A stretch of DNA of 41,037 nucleotides from Verrucomicrobiota bacterium (GTDB taxonomy: Bacteria; Verrucomicrobiota; Verrucomicrobiia; Chthoniobacterales; JAFAMB01): contig JAFBAP010000130.1 in the NCBI GenBank assembly GCA_019247695.1, positions 1 to 41,037 of the forward strand. Direction: 5' to 3'. Position numbers and translations under genes: made by a program. Below the pieces are notes generated by a model. That model saw only the letters and a program-made list of their open reading frames with translations. It had not been told where the DNA came from and ran no database searches. Position 1 is the stretch's first letter. Each line of letters begins with the position of its first letter. Shown piece after piece: positions 32,113-40,952 of this stretch.

Positions 32113-35100
32113 TCATGGCCGGGGCATGTGGTCCGCGCCAGGCCACCACTTGTACCATCGAGCGTCGAGCACCATTTTAATCAGCTGACGGCTGCTCTCG
32201 CACCAGGTCAGCCATTTGATTCCGTGAGGCTTGGGGATCCGTTCGCCGAGAGCCAGCCAGGTGCGCAGGGCATCGGCAAGCCTGTCCGGCTCGCGGCCAT
32301 GGAAATAGTACGCGTGTTCACCGGCTACTTCCTGAAAAACCGGGATTGCCCGAGCAATAATTGGCAGCCCGTAGCAGGCGGCTTCAATCAGCGGCAGGCC
32401 GAAGCCTTCCCCCTCTGAGGCGGCGAGCAGTCCGCGAGCACGGCGGTAGATCTGTTCGAGCAACTCATCGCTTGCTGCCTGGAGCCAGAACAGGCGCGTG
32501 CCGTGTTGGGGGTGCACACGGATTTCCGCCGCAAGGTCCTCGATCATCCATCCCTGGTTGCCGACGATTACCAAACTTGCCTCGACGCCGTCTGCCCACA
32601 GGCGCTCCATAGCCCGAAGGGCCTGACGGTGACCTTTGCGCGGCTCCAAAGTGCCTACCATCAAAAAGGCGGGATAACGTGCAATCCTGGAAAAAAGCGC
32701 CGGCGCATCCGGCGGAAGTTCCGTGCTGGGCAGACTGGCGCGCAGGTCCCCGCCCAGATGAGAAAAGCCGATCGGGAACCGGCGGACGGGCGGTGAGTCC
32801 GCGCGAGCCAGCCAGTCATAAAGTTCGTCGGCAACGGTGCGCGAGTCACACACGATCCCGTCCGCGATTTCGACCAGCGCGCTGAGCCAGTTAGCCATCA
32901 GCGGCCCGACGGCTGGAAGAAAGACCTCCGGCCGAAGCAGAGGTAGAATGTCATAGACCATGAACACGGTTCGTAATCCCCGGTGGCGCTGCTTCGAAAA
33001 CCAGCCTTTCAAGGTAGGTAAGACGTCAGGGCACCAATCGATTCCAAGGAACAGATCGCCTGAGCCCACCTCCACCGGATCGTCCTCCAGGCCCGCGTCG
33101 GGTAGATCAAGGCACCGGGATGTGAACCGGCGAGCGTAAAGGTATTGATCAGCAACCGCTCGAACCGGCTCGACCCGATACTTGTCCGGCGGGTTTGCGA
33201 TGATGGCCATCGCCATGGCTCGAGTCACGCGCTGGATGCCGGTCCGGAGATCCGACGCCGCAACGTGCGTCACGTCGATCAGGATCTGGGGCCGCCCAAG
33301 CCGCTCCCGGTTGCCCGCAATTGCGACGGCGGTTGCCGCCAGGTCCGTGGCGGCCGGCCGAATCGGCGCGAGATAATGCCCGATCGCCTCCACCAGCGAT
33401 TGCTCCCGCGCCGAGGGACTGTCTGCGTAGAAGTGCTCGATTGCCTCCCGGTAAAGGTCGGCCACGCGTTCCGGGTGATGCGTCCTGCGCACGTACAGCT
33501 GACCCTCGACGACGAGTTTCTGCCGGAGGTAGGGATCGGATTTCATCAAAACCAGCGCGTCGGATAACCGGGCATCACTGAACTGGTCCGGAAGCTTCAG
33601 GACCACTTCGTCAGGAAGCTCCGGTACCGCGCCGTGCGCGTTAACCACGAGCGGCACGCCGCCGCGTAAACAGTCGAAGATAGCGGCCGAGGTCTCGCCC
33701 CTGCTGCCGGTTCGAAGTTGTACGGCGATGTCGGCGGAAGCCAGGTAATCGCGGTATCGATCCTCGTCCACGTAATCTGTGATCGTGATCCGCGAACCTG
33801 CCTCACACTGCGCAATCCGCTCCAAGAGCCGTTTACCATAGTCGCCGCCCTCGTTACCGCCGACGAAAATCAATCGAGACGTCTCGTCCGCTGCAAGCGG
33901 TGAGTCAAGCCAGGCGTTGAGCAATCGATCGTTGAGTTTGCACGGTGCGATCCAGCCGAAGCTGCAAACGAGGAAGGCGCTGTCCGGTAAACCCAACCTC
34001 GCACGCGCGGCTTTACGTTGGCAGGCCTCAGGAGGAAAAGGCAGGAAGTCTACCCGGCGGAAACGCGTGGCCATTTGCTCTCCATAACACTGCCGGGCGT
34101 AGTCAATGGCGTGTTGCGAGTGAACGATCACGCCGACGCTCTCCTGCAAGACCTGCGCGTTGCACGGGTAGGCGTTAACCGTTTCGGCCGGATTCTCTTT
34201 CAGGTGGTCGAAGCATGAGAATCCATGCGCTGCATAGAGCGCGTTGACGAAGGCATTTCCGGCGTAGCCGGTCTCCTCCATCCACTTTAACAGCGAACTC
34301 AGGTAAAAGTCGTGCAGCGTCACCACGCCAGGGTGCCGGGCCAGCAGATCGAACATGTGTTTGTGCGCCGGCGAGTTCCCGAAGTGGTAGAGCACGCGAT
34401 CAAACTTACCCGCGTTCAGTTCAAACCATCGGATGTCGCGAATGGCGAATCCGGCCACGACCCATGGGTCGGTGACTTCGGCCTGATCCACGATACAGGT
34501 GATTTCATAGTGGCGGGCAAGGTACGGCAATAAGCGGGCGGCGTAACCGGCAATCCCGCTCCGGACCGGAGGTAAAGGCGAAAGGAAGGCCAATCGAAGG
34601 GGACATTTTCCATCGGCAAATGAGACTCTCGACCCACGTTGCGCCTGCGACTTTGCCGCCAGCGCTTCGAACGACTGCAGGGCGGTGGCGGCGCTGGCGT
34701 TCCAGGTAAACGCCCTGGCCCTATCTAAGCCCCAAAGGGAGAGGCTTTGCCGGAATTTGCTATCCGTTAAAACTTCATTGAGCCGGGTTGCAATCTGTTT
34801 CGGCCGGTGCGGGTCAAACAACGCATCCTCACGGTTGATGATCTCCGAGACGCTCGTAAGGTTGGAGCCGATCACCGGGGCTCCACAAGCCATGGCTTCA
34901 ACCGCGGGAAGTCCGAATCCTTCATGAAGCGACGGCAACACAAAAGCGATGCAGGTGCTATAAAGCAAAAGGAGTTGTTGGTCTGACACGTACCCGACGC
35001 TGATTACTTCATCGTGCGCCAATTCTCTCTTACGTTTCAAAAAGGCAAGGCGCCGGACCTCGTCGGGTTGGAGGTCGCCGATGAGCGCCAACTGGCAAGC

Positions 35101-35868
35101 CGCTCTCACGCATTTTGGCAATGACGAATATGCTTCGAGAAGTCCCTCCAGGTTTTTGCGAGGTTCGAGGCCTCCCGCGTATAGGAGAAACGGCCGCTGC
35201 AAGCCAAAAGCCGCCATCAACGATGCTTTGTCTTCGGTGGAGACTTCAACTCGTTTGAAAAACGGAGACACGCCAGCCGAAATGTTGACGATGCGTTCAT
35301 CTGGGATTTGCAGTGCTTCAATCGCCTCGTTGCGCGACGCCTCAGAGATCGTCAGGATCAAATCGGCCCGCCTGAGCGACTGCATACGCCGCGCGTAAAT
35401 GGCCCTGAAGGCGGGGCTCTGCAGGTATTTTTGCGGGTTCAGCAAAGGGATTAGATCGTACAAGGTTACGGCGGTAGGCACCCCGGCGTGCAACCGGCCG
35501 ATCGAGGCGACAACCTCGTTGTGAAATCCCTCGAATAACGTTGAGGCATGCACGATGTCGGGACGCAAGCCGGCCAGAAAATTTTCGCGCACCAGTTCTG
35601 CCGCGTGCGCGCGCCAAGCGTTTGCGGGGTCAAGTTCAGCGACCGGCCCAGGCAATTCGAAAATGCGAATTCGCTCCGGAGGAACCAATCCGGCAAAGGC
35701 GTCACGGAGCGGATCAAGGGACTCCGGGAAGCGGCCGCTCAGGGCCAGCCAGACTTCGTGCCGCCCTGCTCCGGCGACGATGGCTTGCGCCAGGGCCAGC
35801 GAGTATCGGCCGATTCCGCGAAAGCGGCTATCACTTTGTGCGCCTTGCAGGTCCAGAACAATTCTCAC
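32113..35868 (-). CDS. Giant glycosyltransferase with three GT-B domains
   Basis: 1251 residues, about three times a normal GT4 enzyme. Domain 1 (~1-410): MRIVLDLQGAQ, FRGIGRYS, LLYAGGLEPRKNLEGLLEAY and E-x7-E in LHEGFGLPAVEAMACG. Domain 2 (~420-840): LRLAFLSPLPPVRSGIAGYA, FGWIAPCKLND, and RGETSAAIFDCLRGGVPLVV, where E-x7-E is modified. Domain 3 (~860-1245): ILIDVTHVAASDLRTGIQRV, MVGTLEPRKGHRQAL and EGEGFGLPLIEAACYG. The arrangement recalls multidomain polymerases such as E. coli WbdA, which build mannose repeat units with different linkages. A GTG start at 35868 is preceded by AAGGAGGT about 13 bases upstream. It is the last gene of the wzm-wzt operon, so it probably assembles the exported chain in the cytoplasm. 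Confidence 0.88.
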   Translation of the reverse strand: MRIVLDLQGAQSDSRFRGIGRYSLALAQAIVAGAGRHEVWLALSGRFPESLDPLRDAFAGLVPPERIRIFELPGPVAELDPANAWRAHAAELVRENFLAGLRPDIVHASTLFEGFHNEVVASIGRLHAGVPTAVTLYDLIPLLNPQKYLQSPAFRAIYARRMQSLRRADLILTISEASRNEAIEALQIPDERIVNISAGVSPFFKRVEVSTEDKASLMAAFGLQRPFLLYAGGLEPRKNLEGLLEAYSSLPKCVRAACQLALIGDLQPDEVRRLAFLKRKRELAHDEVISVGYVSDQQLLLLYSTCIAFVLPSLHEGFGLPAVEAMACGAPVIGSNLTSVSEIINREDALFDPHRPKQIATRLNEVLTDSKFRQSLSLWGLDRARAFTWNASAATALQSFEALAAKSQAQRGSRVSFADGKCPLRLAFLSPLPPVRSGIAGYAARLLPYLARHYEITCIVDQAEVTDPWVVAGFAIRDIRWFELNAGKFDRVLYHFGNSPAHKHMFDLLARHPGVVTLHDFYLSSLLKWMEETGYAGNAFVNALYAAHGFSCFDHLKENPAETVNAYPCNAQVLQESVGVIVHSQHAIDYARQCYGEQMATRFRRVDFLPFPPEACQRKAARARLGLPDSAFLVCSFGWIAPCKLNDRLLNAWLDSPLAADETSRLIFVGGNEGGDYGKRLLERIAQCEAGSRITITDYVDEDRYRDYLASADIAVQLRTGSRGETSAAIFDCLRGGVPLVVNAHGAVPELPDEVVLKLPDQFSDARLSDALVLMKSDPYLRQKLVVEGQLYVRRTHHPERVADLYREAIEHFYADSPSAREQSLVEAIGHYLAPIRPAATDLAATAVAIAGNRERLGRPQILIDVTHVAASDLRTGIQRVTRAMAMAIIANPPDKYRVEPVRAVADQYLYARRFTSRCLDLPDAGLEDDPVEVGSGDLFLGIDWCPDVLPTLKGWFSKQRHRGLRTVFMVYDILPLLRPEVFLPAVGPLMANWLSALVEIADGIVCDSRTVADELYDWLARADSPPVRRFPIGFSHLGGDLRASLPSTELPPDAPALFSRIARYPAFLMVGTLEPRKGHRQALRAMERLWADGVEASLVIVGNQGWMIEDLAAEIRVHPQHGTRLFWLQAASDELLEQIYRRARGLLAASEGEGFGLPLIEAACYGLPIIARAIPVFQEVAGEHAYYFHGREPDRLADALRTWLALGERIPKPHGIKWLTWCESSRQLIKMVLDARWYKWWPGADHMPRP

Positions 35869-35874
35869 CGGATA

Positions 35875-36306
35875 TCAGTTGACCTCCTTGCTCCTGGTCA
35901 CGGCAGCCTCTAACCTGCGAAAGATCGGACGCGCCGAGGCCGGCAAAACCGCTGAGATATCGGCGTCCATCCCGGTATTCGGCCCCGCGCCGCCGGTGCG
36001 GCTGGAGGCGGCAGAGCGGGCCTCGGACGGGTGGTCATCATCGGCAGAAACATCACCGGCCGCAGGCATTGCCGTGCCCGGAATGACGTCGTGAAGAGAG
36101 GCGGCCGTGTTCGGGGATAACCGCACGAACCTGGGCACGAGAGCGGCAAGCGGCGGATGGTTCACTAATACCCGCCTTCCCAGGGCCCGTAGCCCGCCCC
36201 CGGTGAGTTGATCACCGGCGACTCGAAGTCTCTGAAAGAGGCGCCGCATCATTCTGGACTGACTGGTGAGTTCTTCGCCCAAACGCCCGATCATCACGTC
36301 TCTCAT
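35875..36306 (-). CDS. Unknown protein between wzt and the triple glycosyltransferase
   Basis: 143 residues from the ATG at 36306, 10 bases after the wzt stop and six bases before the glycosyltransferase start, so tightly coupled in the operon. Residues 1-50 are basic and amphipathic-helical (MRDVMIGRLGEELTSQSRMM, RRLFQRLRVAG). The middle (~75-125) is disordered and Asp/Ser/Gly-rich, and the end is again helical (PASARPIFRRLEAAVTRSKE). No signal peptide, no transmembrane segment and no recognised family. Position suggests a partner of the exporter or the polymerase, such as an anchor or chain-length factor; that is only inference. Confidence 0.62.
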   Translation of the reverse strand: MRDVMIGRLGEELTSQSRMMRRLFQRLRVAGDQLTGGGLRALGRRVLVNHPPLAALVPRFVRLSPNTAASLHDVIPGTAMPAAGDVSADDDHPSEARSAASSRTGGAGPNTGMDADISAVLPASARPIFRRLEAAVTRSKEVN

Positions 36307-36316
36307 GTTCGTTTCT

Positions 36317-37138
36317 TCAAGTATCGTCAACCCGTGCAGCGTCCTGCCGGGACCCGGTTGCACGGGTAGTTTCCTTTTCATAAGCGGAGACAACCTCCGG
36401 GGTCGGACCGAACATTTCGATGCGGCCGCGCTTCAGCCAAAGGCACACCTGGCTCATCCGCCGGACGTGCCCCAATCCATGACTAACCACGATCGCCGCG
36501 TGACCCTCGTTGATGATTTCCTCGATGCGCTTGAAACATTTTTGTTGAAATGCGGCATCTCCCACGGCGAGAACTTCATCTAAAATCACGATCTCCGGGT
36601 TGAGATGCGCTGCGACCGAAAACGCCAGTCGCACGTACATACCGCTCGAGTAGTTCTTAACCGGGACGTCGATGAACTCGCGAATTCCGGAAAACTCGAC
36701 GATTGGATCAAATCGGGCGCGGATCTCTTTTCGGGAAAGCCCGAGCATTGCGCCGTTGAGATAAATGTTATCCCGACCCGAAAATTCAGGGTGAAACCCG
36801 GTTCCCACCTCAAGGAGACTGGCCACCCGGCCATAAACTTTCACGGTGCCAATGGTCGGTTGGGTGATCCTGGACAGGATCTTTACTAACGTCGACTTAC
36901 CGGCACCGTTCTCACCGATGATCGCCAGGGTTTGTCCCTGCGAGACCTGGAACGAGACATCCCGAAGCGCCCAGAAGTGGCGCTTCGGGTTCACGTCGCC
37001 GATCATTTGGCTCGGATGAAGCAACCGGCGGAGTCTGTGCATCGCGTCCAAGGTAATATCCTCAAAAAACGCCTTCTGGTTGCGCTCCCCCAGGAAAAAG
37101 CATTTCGAAAGGTGAGAAGCCTCGATAATGGCAGGCAT
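36317..37138 (-). CDS. wzt: Polysaccharide ABC transporter ATP-binding protein (Wzt-type)
   Basis: 273 residues. The ATG at 37138 shares one base with the wzm stop (TGATG), which fixes the start; the frame is open upstream only through wzm. Walker A is GENGAGKS (75-82), the signature is [12 protein letters not shown], Walker B is [12 protein letters not shown] and the H-loop is VVSHGLGHV. The N-terminal extension with [20 protein letters not shown] is typical of polysaccharide exporters. The C-terminus ends ~25 residues after the H-loop region, so the carbohydrate-binding domain of long Wzt proteins (O8/O9a type) is missing. It powers export of a lipid-linked polysaccharide with Wzm. Confidence 0.93.
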   Translation of the reverse strand: MPAIIEASHLSKCFFLGERNQKAFFEDITLDAMHRLRRLLHPSQMIGDVNPKRHFWALRDVSFQVSQGQTLAIIGENGAGKSTLVKILSRITQPTIGTVKVYGRVASLLEVGTGFHPEFSGRDNIYLNGAMLGLSRKEIRARFDPIVEFSGIREFIDVPVKNYSSGMYVRLAFSVAAHLNPEIVILDEVLAVGDAAFQQKCFKRIEEIINEGHAAIVVSHGLGHVRRMSQVCLWLKRGRIEMFGPTPEVVSAYEKETTRATGSRQDAARVDDT

Positions 37139-37980
37139 CAAATCGAGTCGGTGAAGGTGCCTTCGGCCCGCATGAAACGCCAGAGTCCCGCCGCCAAAAT
37201 TATGAGGATAATCAGCGCGGCGATCAAGGCGGGCTGGGCGGGGGCGTGTTCCGTCCCGAAAAGGCTCGACCGGTAACACTCGACCACGCTTGCCATCGGG
37301 TTCAGCAGGAGTAAACCTTGCAGGTGGTCCGGAACCGACGACCGTGGATAAATCACCAGGCTGCCGTACATCCAGAGTTGCAGCGTGTATCCAACGATGA
37401 TGTTCAAGTCCCGGTACCTGACCGTCGCCGACGCGATCAGACAGCCCAGGCCGAGGGCCAAGCCGGCCATTTCCAGGAGCCAGAGCGGAAGCAACGCAAT
37501 CCGGGGGCTGAGGTCGACCTTGGCGCCGCCGAGTTTACAGGCGGCAACGACCAGCAAAAGGGTCAGCAACTGAGCCAGGAAATTCAGTAGATTCATGCTG
37601 ATCTGGCTTAACGGGATCACCAACCGCGGGAAATAAATCTTCCGGAAGAGGCCACCGCTGCCGAGAAAGGTATAGGCAACCTGCGACAAACTGTTTGCGA
37701 AAAAGCTCCAGGCGATAATCCCGGACATGTAGAAGACGAGCGGCGGCAAGTCGCTCGTGGGGAGCCGGGCGATCTGGCCGAAAACCACGACGTAAACCAG
37801 GGCCGCAAGGAACGGCTGGAAGAAAAACCAGAGCGGACCCAGCACGGTTTGCTTGTATGCCGCCACAAAATCCCGTTTGACGAGGAGGATGAACAACTCG
37901 CGGTAATTCCATAACTCCCTCGGATGACTGCTGAGCAGGCTGCCGGCATCGACAACATAAGTCGGCTTTCGAACGCTCAT
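37138..37980 (-). CDS. wzm: Polysaccharide ABC transporter permease (Wzm-type, ABC2 family)
   Basis: 280 residues with six predicted membrane segments. The N-terminal amphipathic element [20 protein letters not shown] and [20 protein letters not shown] is the ABC-2 permease signature for O-antigen, teichoic acid and capsule exporters. Further segments include [18 protein letters not shown] and [20 protein letters not shown]. The C-terminal [12 protein letters not shown] is the usual end of this family. It is first in the operon wzm-wzt-unknown-triple GT. It forms the membrane channel for the glycan in the inner membrane. Confidence 0.93.
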   Translation of the reverse strand: MSVRKPTYVVDAGSLLSSHPRELWNYRELFILLVKRDFVAAYKQTVLGPLWFFFQPFLAALVYVVVFGQIARLPTSDLPPLVFYMSGIIAWSFFANSLSQVAYTFLGSGGLFRKIYFPRLVIPLSQISMNLLNFLAQLLTLLLVVAACKLGGAKVDLSPRIALLPLWLLEMAGLALGLGCLIASATVRYRDLNIIVGYTLQLWMYGSLVIYPRSSVPDHLQGLLLLNPMASVVECYRSSLFGTEHAPAQPALIAALIILIILAAGLWRFMRAEGTFTDSI

Positions 37981-38225
37981 TTGTCATTGGGCCAGGACGC
38001 CATCGAAGGACGTCGTTCGTCGATGGAAATCCGGGGACACTCGGGTACTGGACTCATAACTTTTCGCAGGCGTACAGAGGCGATGTACCCTTCAAAAACC
38101 GTTCCTGTAAAGCCTGAATTTGGCGACCTGTTTGCGCCGATGCTTGCCGGCAGATTGTGGTTGTGCTTGTACTCTGGACAGCGAAGACGGGCTGTGCGAT
38201 CACTGGGGCCGGTTTTCGGTTGGTT

Positions 38226-39635
38226 ATGCTGTTCACCGCACCTGTTTTCCTGTTTTTCTTTCTGCCGGCGTTCCTGGCACTTTACTTCGCGCTGCGCGGC
38301 CGACGAAACGCGGTGATACTGGCCGGCAGCCTGTTTTTCTACGCCTGGGCTGAACCGCGGTTTATTTTTTGGGTGCTTAGCTCCGCGGTGCTGGATTGGT
38401 GGCTAAGCCGCCTGATCGCGGGTGCACCCCGCCAAAGCGCCAAACGTGCCTGGCTGACGACGGGCATCACCGCTAATTTAGCCCTGCTTTTGTGGTTTAA
38501 GTATGCCAATTTCCTCTACGGGAGTTTGCTGGCAATGTGCGCCAGGGCCGGCATCGGCCCACCGCCGCTGGCCCACATTGCGCTGCCTATCGCGATCTCA
38601 TTTATCGTTTTTGAGAAGATCACCTACCTGGTTGATGTGTACCGTAGGGTGGCCAATCCGGCCAACGATATCTTCAGCTATCTGACCTACGTGTTCTTTT
38701 TTCCCAAGCTGCTGGCCGGACCGATCATTCGTTATCACGACATCGAGCCCCAGTTCCACACGCGGGCGATTTCCTGGGAATCGATGCGTTCAGGCATTGC
38801 CCGCTTCGTGCTGGGCATGGGCAAAAAAGTATTGATTGCCGATTATGTCAGTCGAATCAGTGATCAAGCCTTCCAGCTTCAGCCGGAGCAACTCGACACC
38901 TGCACGGCCTGGCTGGGTGTTCTTTGCTTCACCATCCAGATTTATTTCGACTTTTCCGGCTATTCCGACATGGCGATCGGCCTCGGTCGCATGCTTGGTT
39001 TCCGCCTCAGGGAAAACTTCTGCAACCCCTACATCGCCGAAAATTTTACTGACTTCTGGCGCCGCTGGCACATCAGCCTGTCGAACTGGATTCGTGAGTA
39101 TCTGTATATTCCTCTCGGCGGAAACCGAAAAGGTTCGACCCGGACGTATATAAATCTCTGCACGTGTTTCGTGCTTTCGGGGCTCTGGCACGGCGCCGCC
39201 TGGCATTTTGTCATCTGGGGCGCGTTTCACGGAATGATGCTTATGGCCGACCGGTTATTTTGGAGGGATCTTCAGCGGCACGTGCCGAGGCCGGCCAATG
39301 TGGCCATAACGTTTTTCCTGGTCATGATGAGCTGGGTCGTTTTTCGCTGCGACTCGTTCCGTCAGGCTGAAAACTACTTCATCGCCCTGTTTGTTCCCGG
39401 CAGGAGTGCTCCGAACCTGGTCTGGGTGAGCCCGGATATCGCGCTTATGCTCACGATGGGATTGCTGATTTCGTTTGCGCCGCTGCTGCCGCGATTTATG
39501 CAGTTGCAGAACGTCTATGGCGCTCTTCGGTGGAGGCCGCTGGCCGAACTCCTGGCGTGCTTTCCGGTGTTTCTCATTGCACTCGCCAAAGTCTCAGTGA
39601 GTTCGTTTCAGAGTTTCATTTACTTCAGGTTTTAA
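38226..39635 (+). CDS. MBOAT family O-acyltransferase (AlgI-like)
   Basis: 469 residues from the ATG at 38226; the frame is open back to 38157. Multi-pass membrane protein. The N-terminus (MLFTAPVFLFFFLPAFLALY) and SLFFYAWAEPRFIFW are typical of AlgI/DltB-type MBOATs. FWRRWHISLSNWIREYLYIP and GGNRKG follow at ~277-303, and the catalytic His is H322 in LSGLWHGAAWHFVIWG. The family moves acetyl groups across the inner membrane for O-acetylation of exported polysaccharides. The partner SGNH-like gene begins 14 bases downstream. It is divergent from wzm, so acetylation of the exported glycan is a reasonable inference. Confidence 0.92.
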   Translation: MLFTAPVFLFFFLPAFLALYFALRGRRNAVILAGSLFFYAWAEPRFIFWVLSSAVLDWWLSRLIAGAPRQSAKRAWLTTGITANLALLLWFKYANFLYGSLLAMCARAGIGPPPLAHIALPIAISFIVFEKITYLVDVYRRVANPANDIFSYLTYVFFFPKLLAGPIIRYHDIEPQFHTRAISWESMRSGIARFVLGMGKKVLIADYVSRISDQAFQLQPEQLDTCTAWLGVLCFTIQIYFDFSGYSDMAIGLGRMLGFRLRENFCNPYIAENFTDFWRRWHISLSNWIREYLYIPLGGNRKGSTRTYINLCTCFVLSGLWHGAAWHFVIWGAFHGMMLMADRLFWRDLQRHVPRPANVAITFFLVMMSWVVFRCDSFRQAENYFIALFVPGRSAPNLVWVSPDIALMLTMGLLISFAPLLPRFMQLQNVYGALRWRPLAELLACFPVFLIALAKVSVSSFQSFIYFRF

Positions 39636-39649
39636 CCGGCCCGCGTGAA

Positions 39650-40906
39650 ATGCGTTTAATCGAGAAAATCCTTGTGACGCTGTTTCTGGTACTGCTCGGA
39701 ATCCCCGGCATCCTGGGATTGGCGTTCAGCAGCATACCCGGCCTGCCCCTGGAATGGAGGTGGCTGCAAAACGGTAGCCTGGCAGGGGTCCGGCAAGAGC
39801 TTAAGCCCACCCGCCTTACTTCGAAAAGCTGGTTCCGGACGGCGTTTCAGGAATTCGCCACGAAAAAAGCGAGTGAAACGTTTTTCGGACGCGACATGCT
39901 GATCCGAAGTCTGAATGAGGTGCTCTATCGAGGGTTCCGCAAATCGTACATGAGCGGCGAGACGCTGATCGTCGGCAACCACCGCGACTTATTCCAACTG
40001 CATTACCTCGCTTACTTCGGACACCTCGCCCCGAGCGCTTCGGAGGGATACCTGCAACACCTTACTGACGACATCGTTGCGGCCCGGCAACGTTTCCGGC
40101 GGCTGGGTTCTGAGATCATCGTTATGATCACCCCAAGCAAGACCAGCCTTTATCCGGAGGATGTACCTGATCGGTTTCGGGCGCATCCAGGTAAGGATGC
40201 CGCGACTCCGGCCGGCTATCGTCGTCTGGCCGCGCTTCTACAGCAAAAAGGCGTTCCGCTGGTTGATGGACGGGCGCTGAGCCTGCAACGCGTGCACGAG
40301 CTTCCGGGTCGTGGATTTGCGAAAACGGGGATCCACTGGACCTACCCGCTTGCCTGTTTCACCGTCCAGGCAGTTTTGGATGAACTTGGCCGGTTGAAAG
40401 GAACGCGGTACGCTTCGATCGAGCAGAGAAACCTGCGGGTTGATCACTCGCCTGAAGGGGTTGACCAGGACCTTTTCTCGCTGTTAAACCTTCTGGAAAG
40501 GCCAAAGGAATCCTACCTCCATGCGGACTTCAGGGTCAGCGACGAGCAGGCCGCCCGTCCGCATTCGCTGACGTTTGTCGGCGGCAGTTTCACCCATGAA
40601 ATCATCGAGGTAATCGAGCGTTCCAGGGCCGCCGGTCACGTTGCTTACTACAATTATTTTGATACGTTCGTCGAGCATTGGCCCGAGCAATCGCTCGTCC
40701 AAAGACCGGAGGTTGCACAGATCCCCTGGGAGCGCGATTTTGCGCGTGCAGACGCCGTTGTGCTTGAAGTGAATGAAGCGGCGATCGTGTCCTCCTCTCA
40801 CCTGACTCGCTTCCTTCAAGCCGCGCCGGAGTACCTTGAGCGAGTGCGGCCGGAAGCACGTCCTGACTTGACGGTTGGCGCCGTCCGTGAAGATCTGTCA
40901 CGATAA
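39650..40906 (+). CDS. AlgJ/AlgX-like SGNH O-acetyltransferase partner of the MBOAT protein
   Basis: 418 residues. An N-terminal membrane anchor (LIEKILVTLFLVLLGIPGIL) places the rest in the periplasm. The fold matches AlgJ/AlgX: IIVMITPSKTSLYPEDVPDR, GIHWTYPLACF at 227-237, and the nucleophile motif FVGGSFTHEII with S313. In AlgX and AlgJ the His belongs to D-x-H-W; here the Asp position is G227, so the triad acid must come from elsewhere or activity is changed. It takes acetyl groups from the MBOAT partner and places them on the glycan. The ATG at 39650 is preferred because it opens the anchor helix; earlier codons overlap the MBOAT gene. Confidence 0.82.
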   Translation: MRLIEKILVTLFLVLLGIPGILGLAFSSIPGLPLEWRWLQNGSLAGVRQELKPTRLTSKSWFRTAFQEFATKKASETFFGRDMLIRSLNEVLYRGFRKSYMSGETLIVGNHRDLFQLHYLAYFGHLAPSASEGYLQHLTDDIVAARQRFRRLGSEIIVMITPSKTSLYPEDVPDRFRAHPGKDAATPAGYRRLAALLQQKGVPLVDGRALSLQRVHELPGRGFAKTGIHWTYPLACFTVQAVLDELGRLKGTRYASIEQRNLRVDHSPEGVDQDLFSLLNLLERPKESYLHADFRVSDEQAARPHSLTFVGGSFTHEIIEVIERSRAAGHVAYYNYFDTFVEHWPEQSLVQRPEVAQIPWERDFARADAVVLEVNEAAIVSSSHLTRFLQAAPEYLERVRPEARPDLTVGAVREDLSR

Positions 40907-40952
40907 GGGTGCACCGATGATGGCGGCCCCGTGTTGGGTTCGGAGCGGTTAC

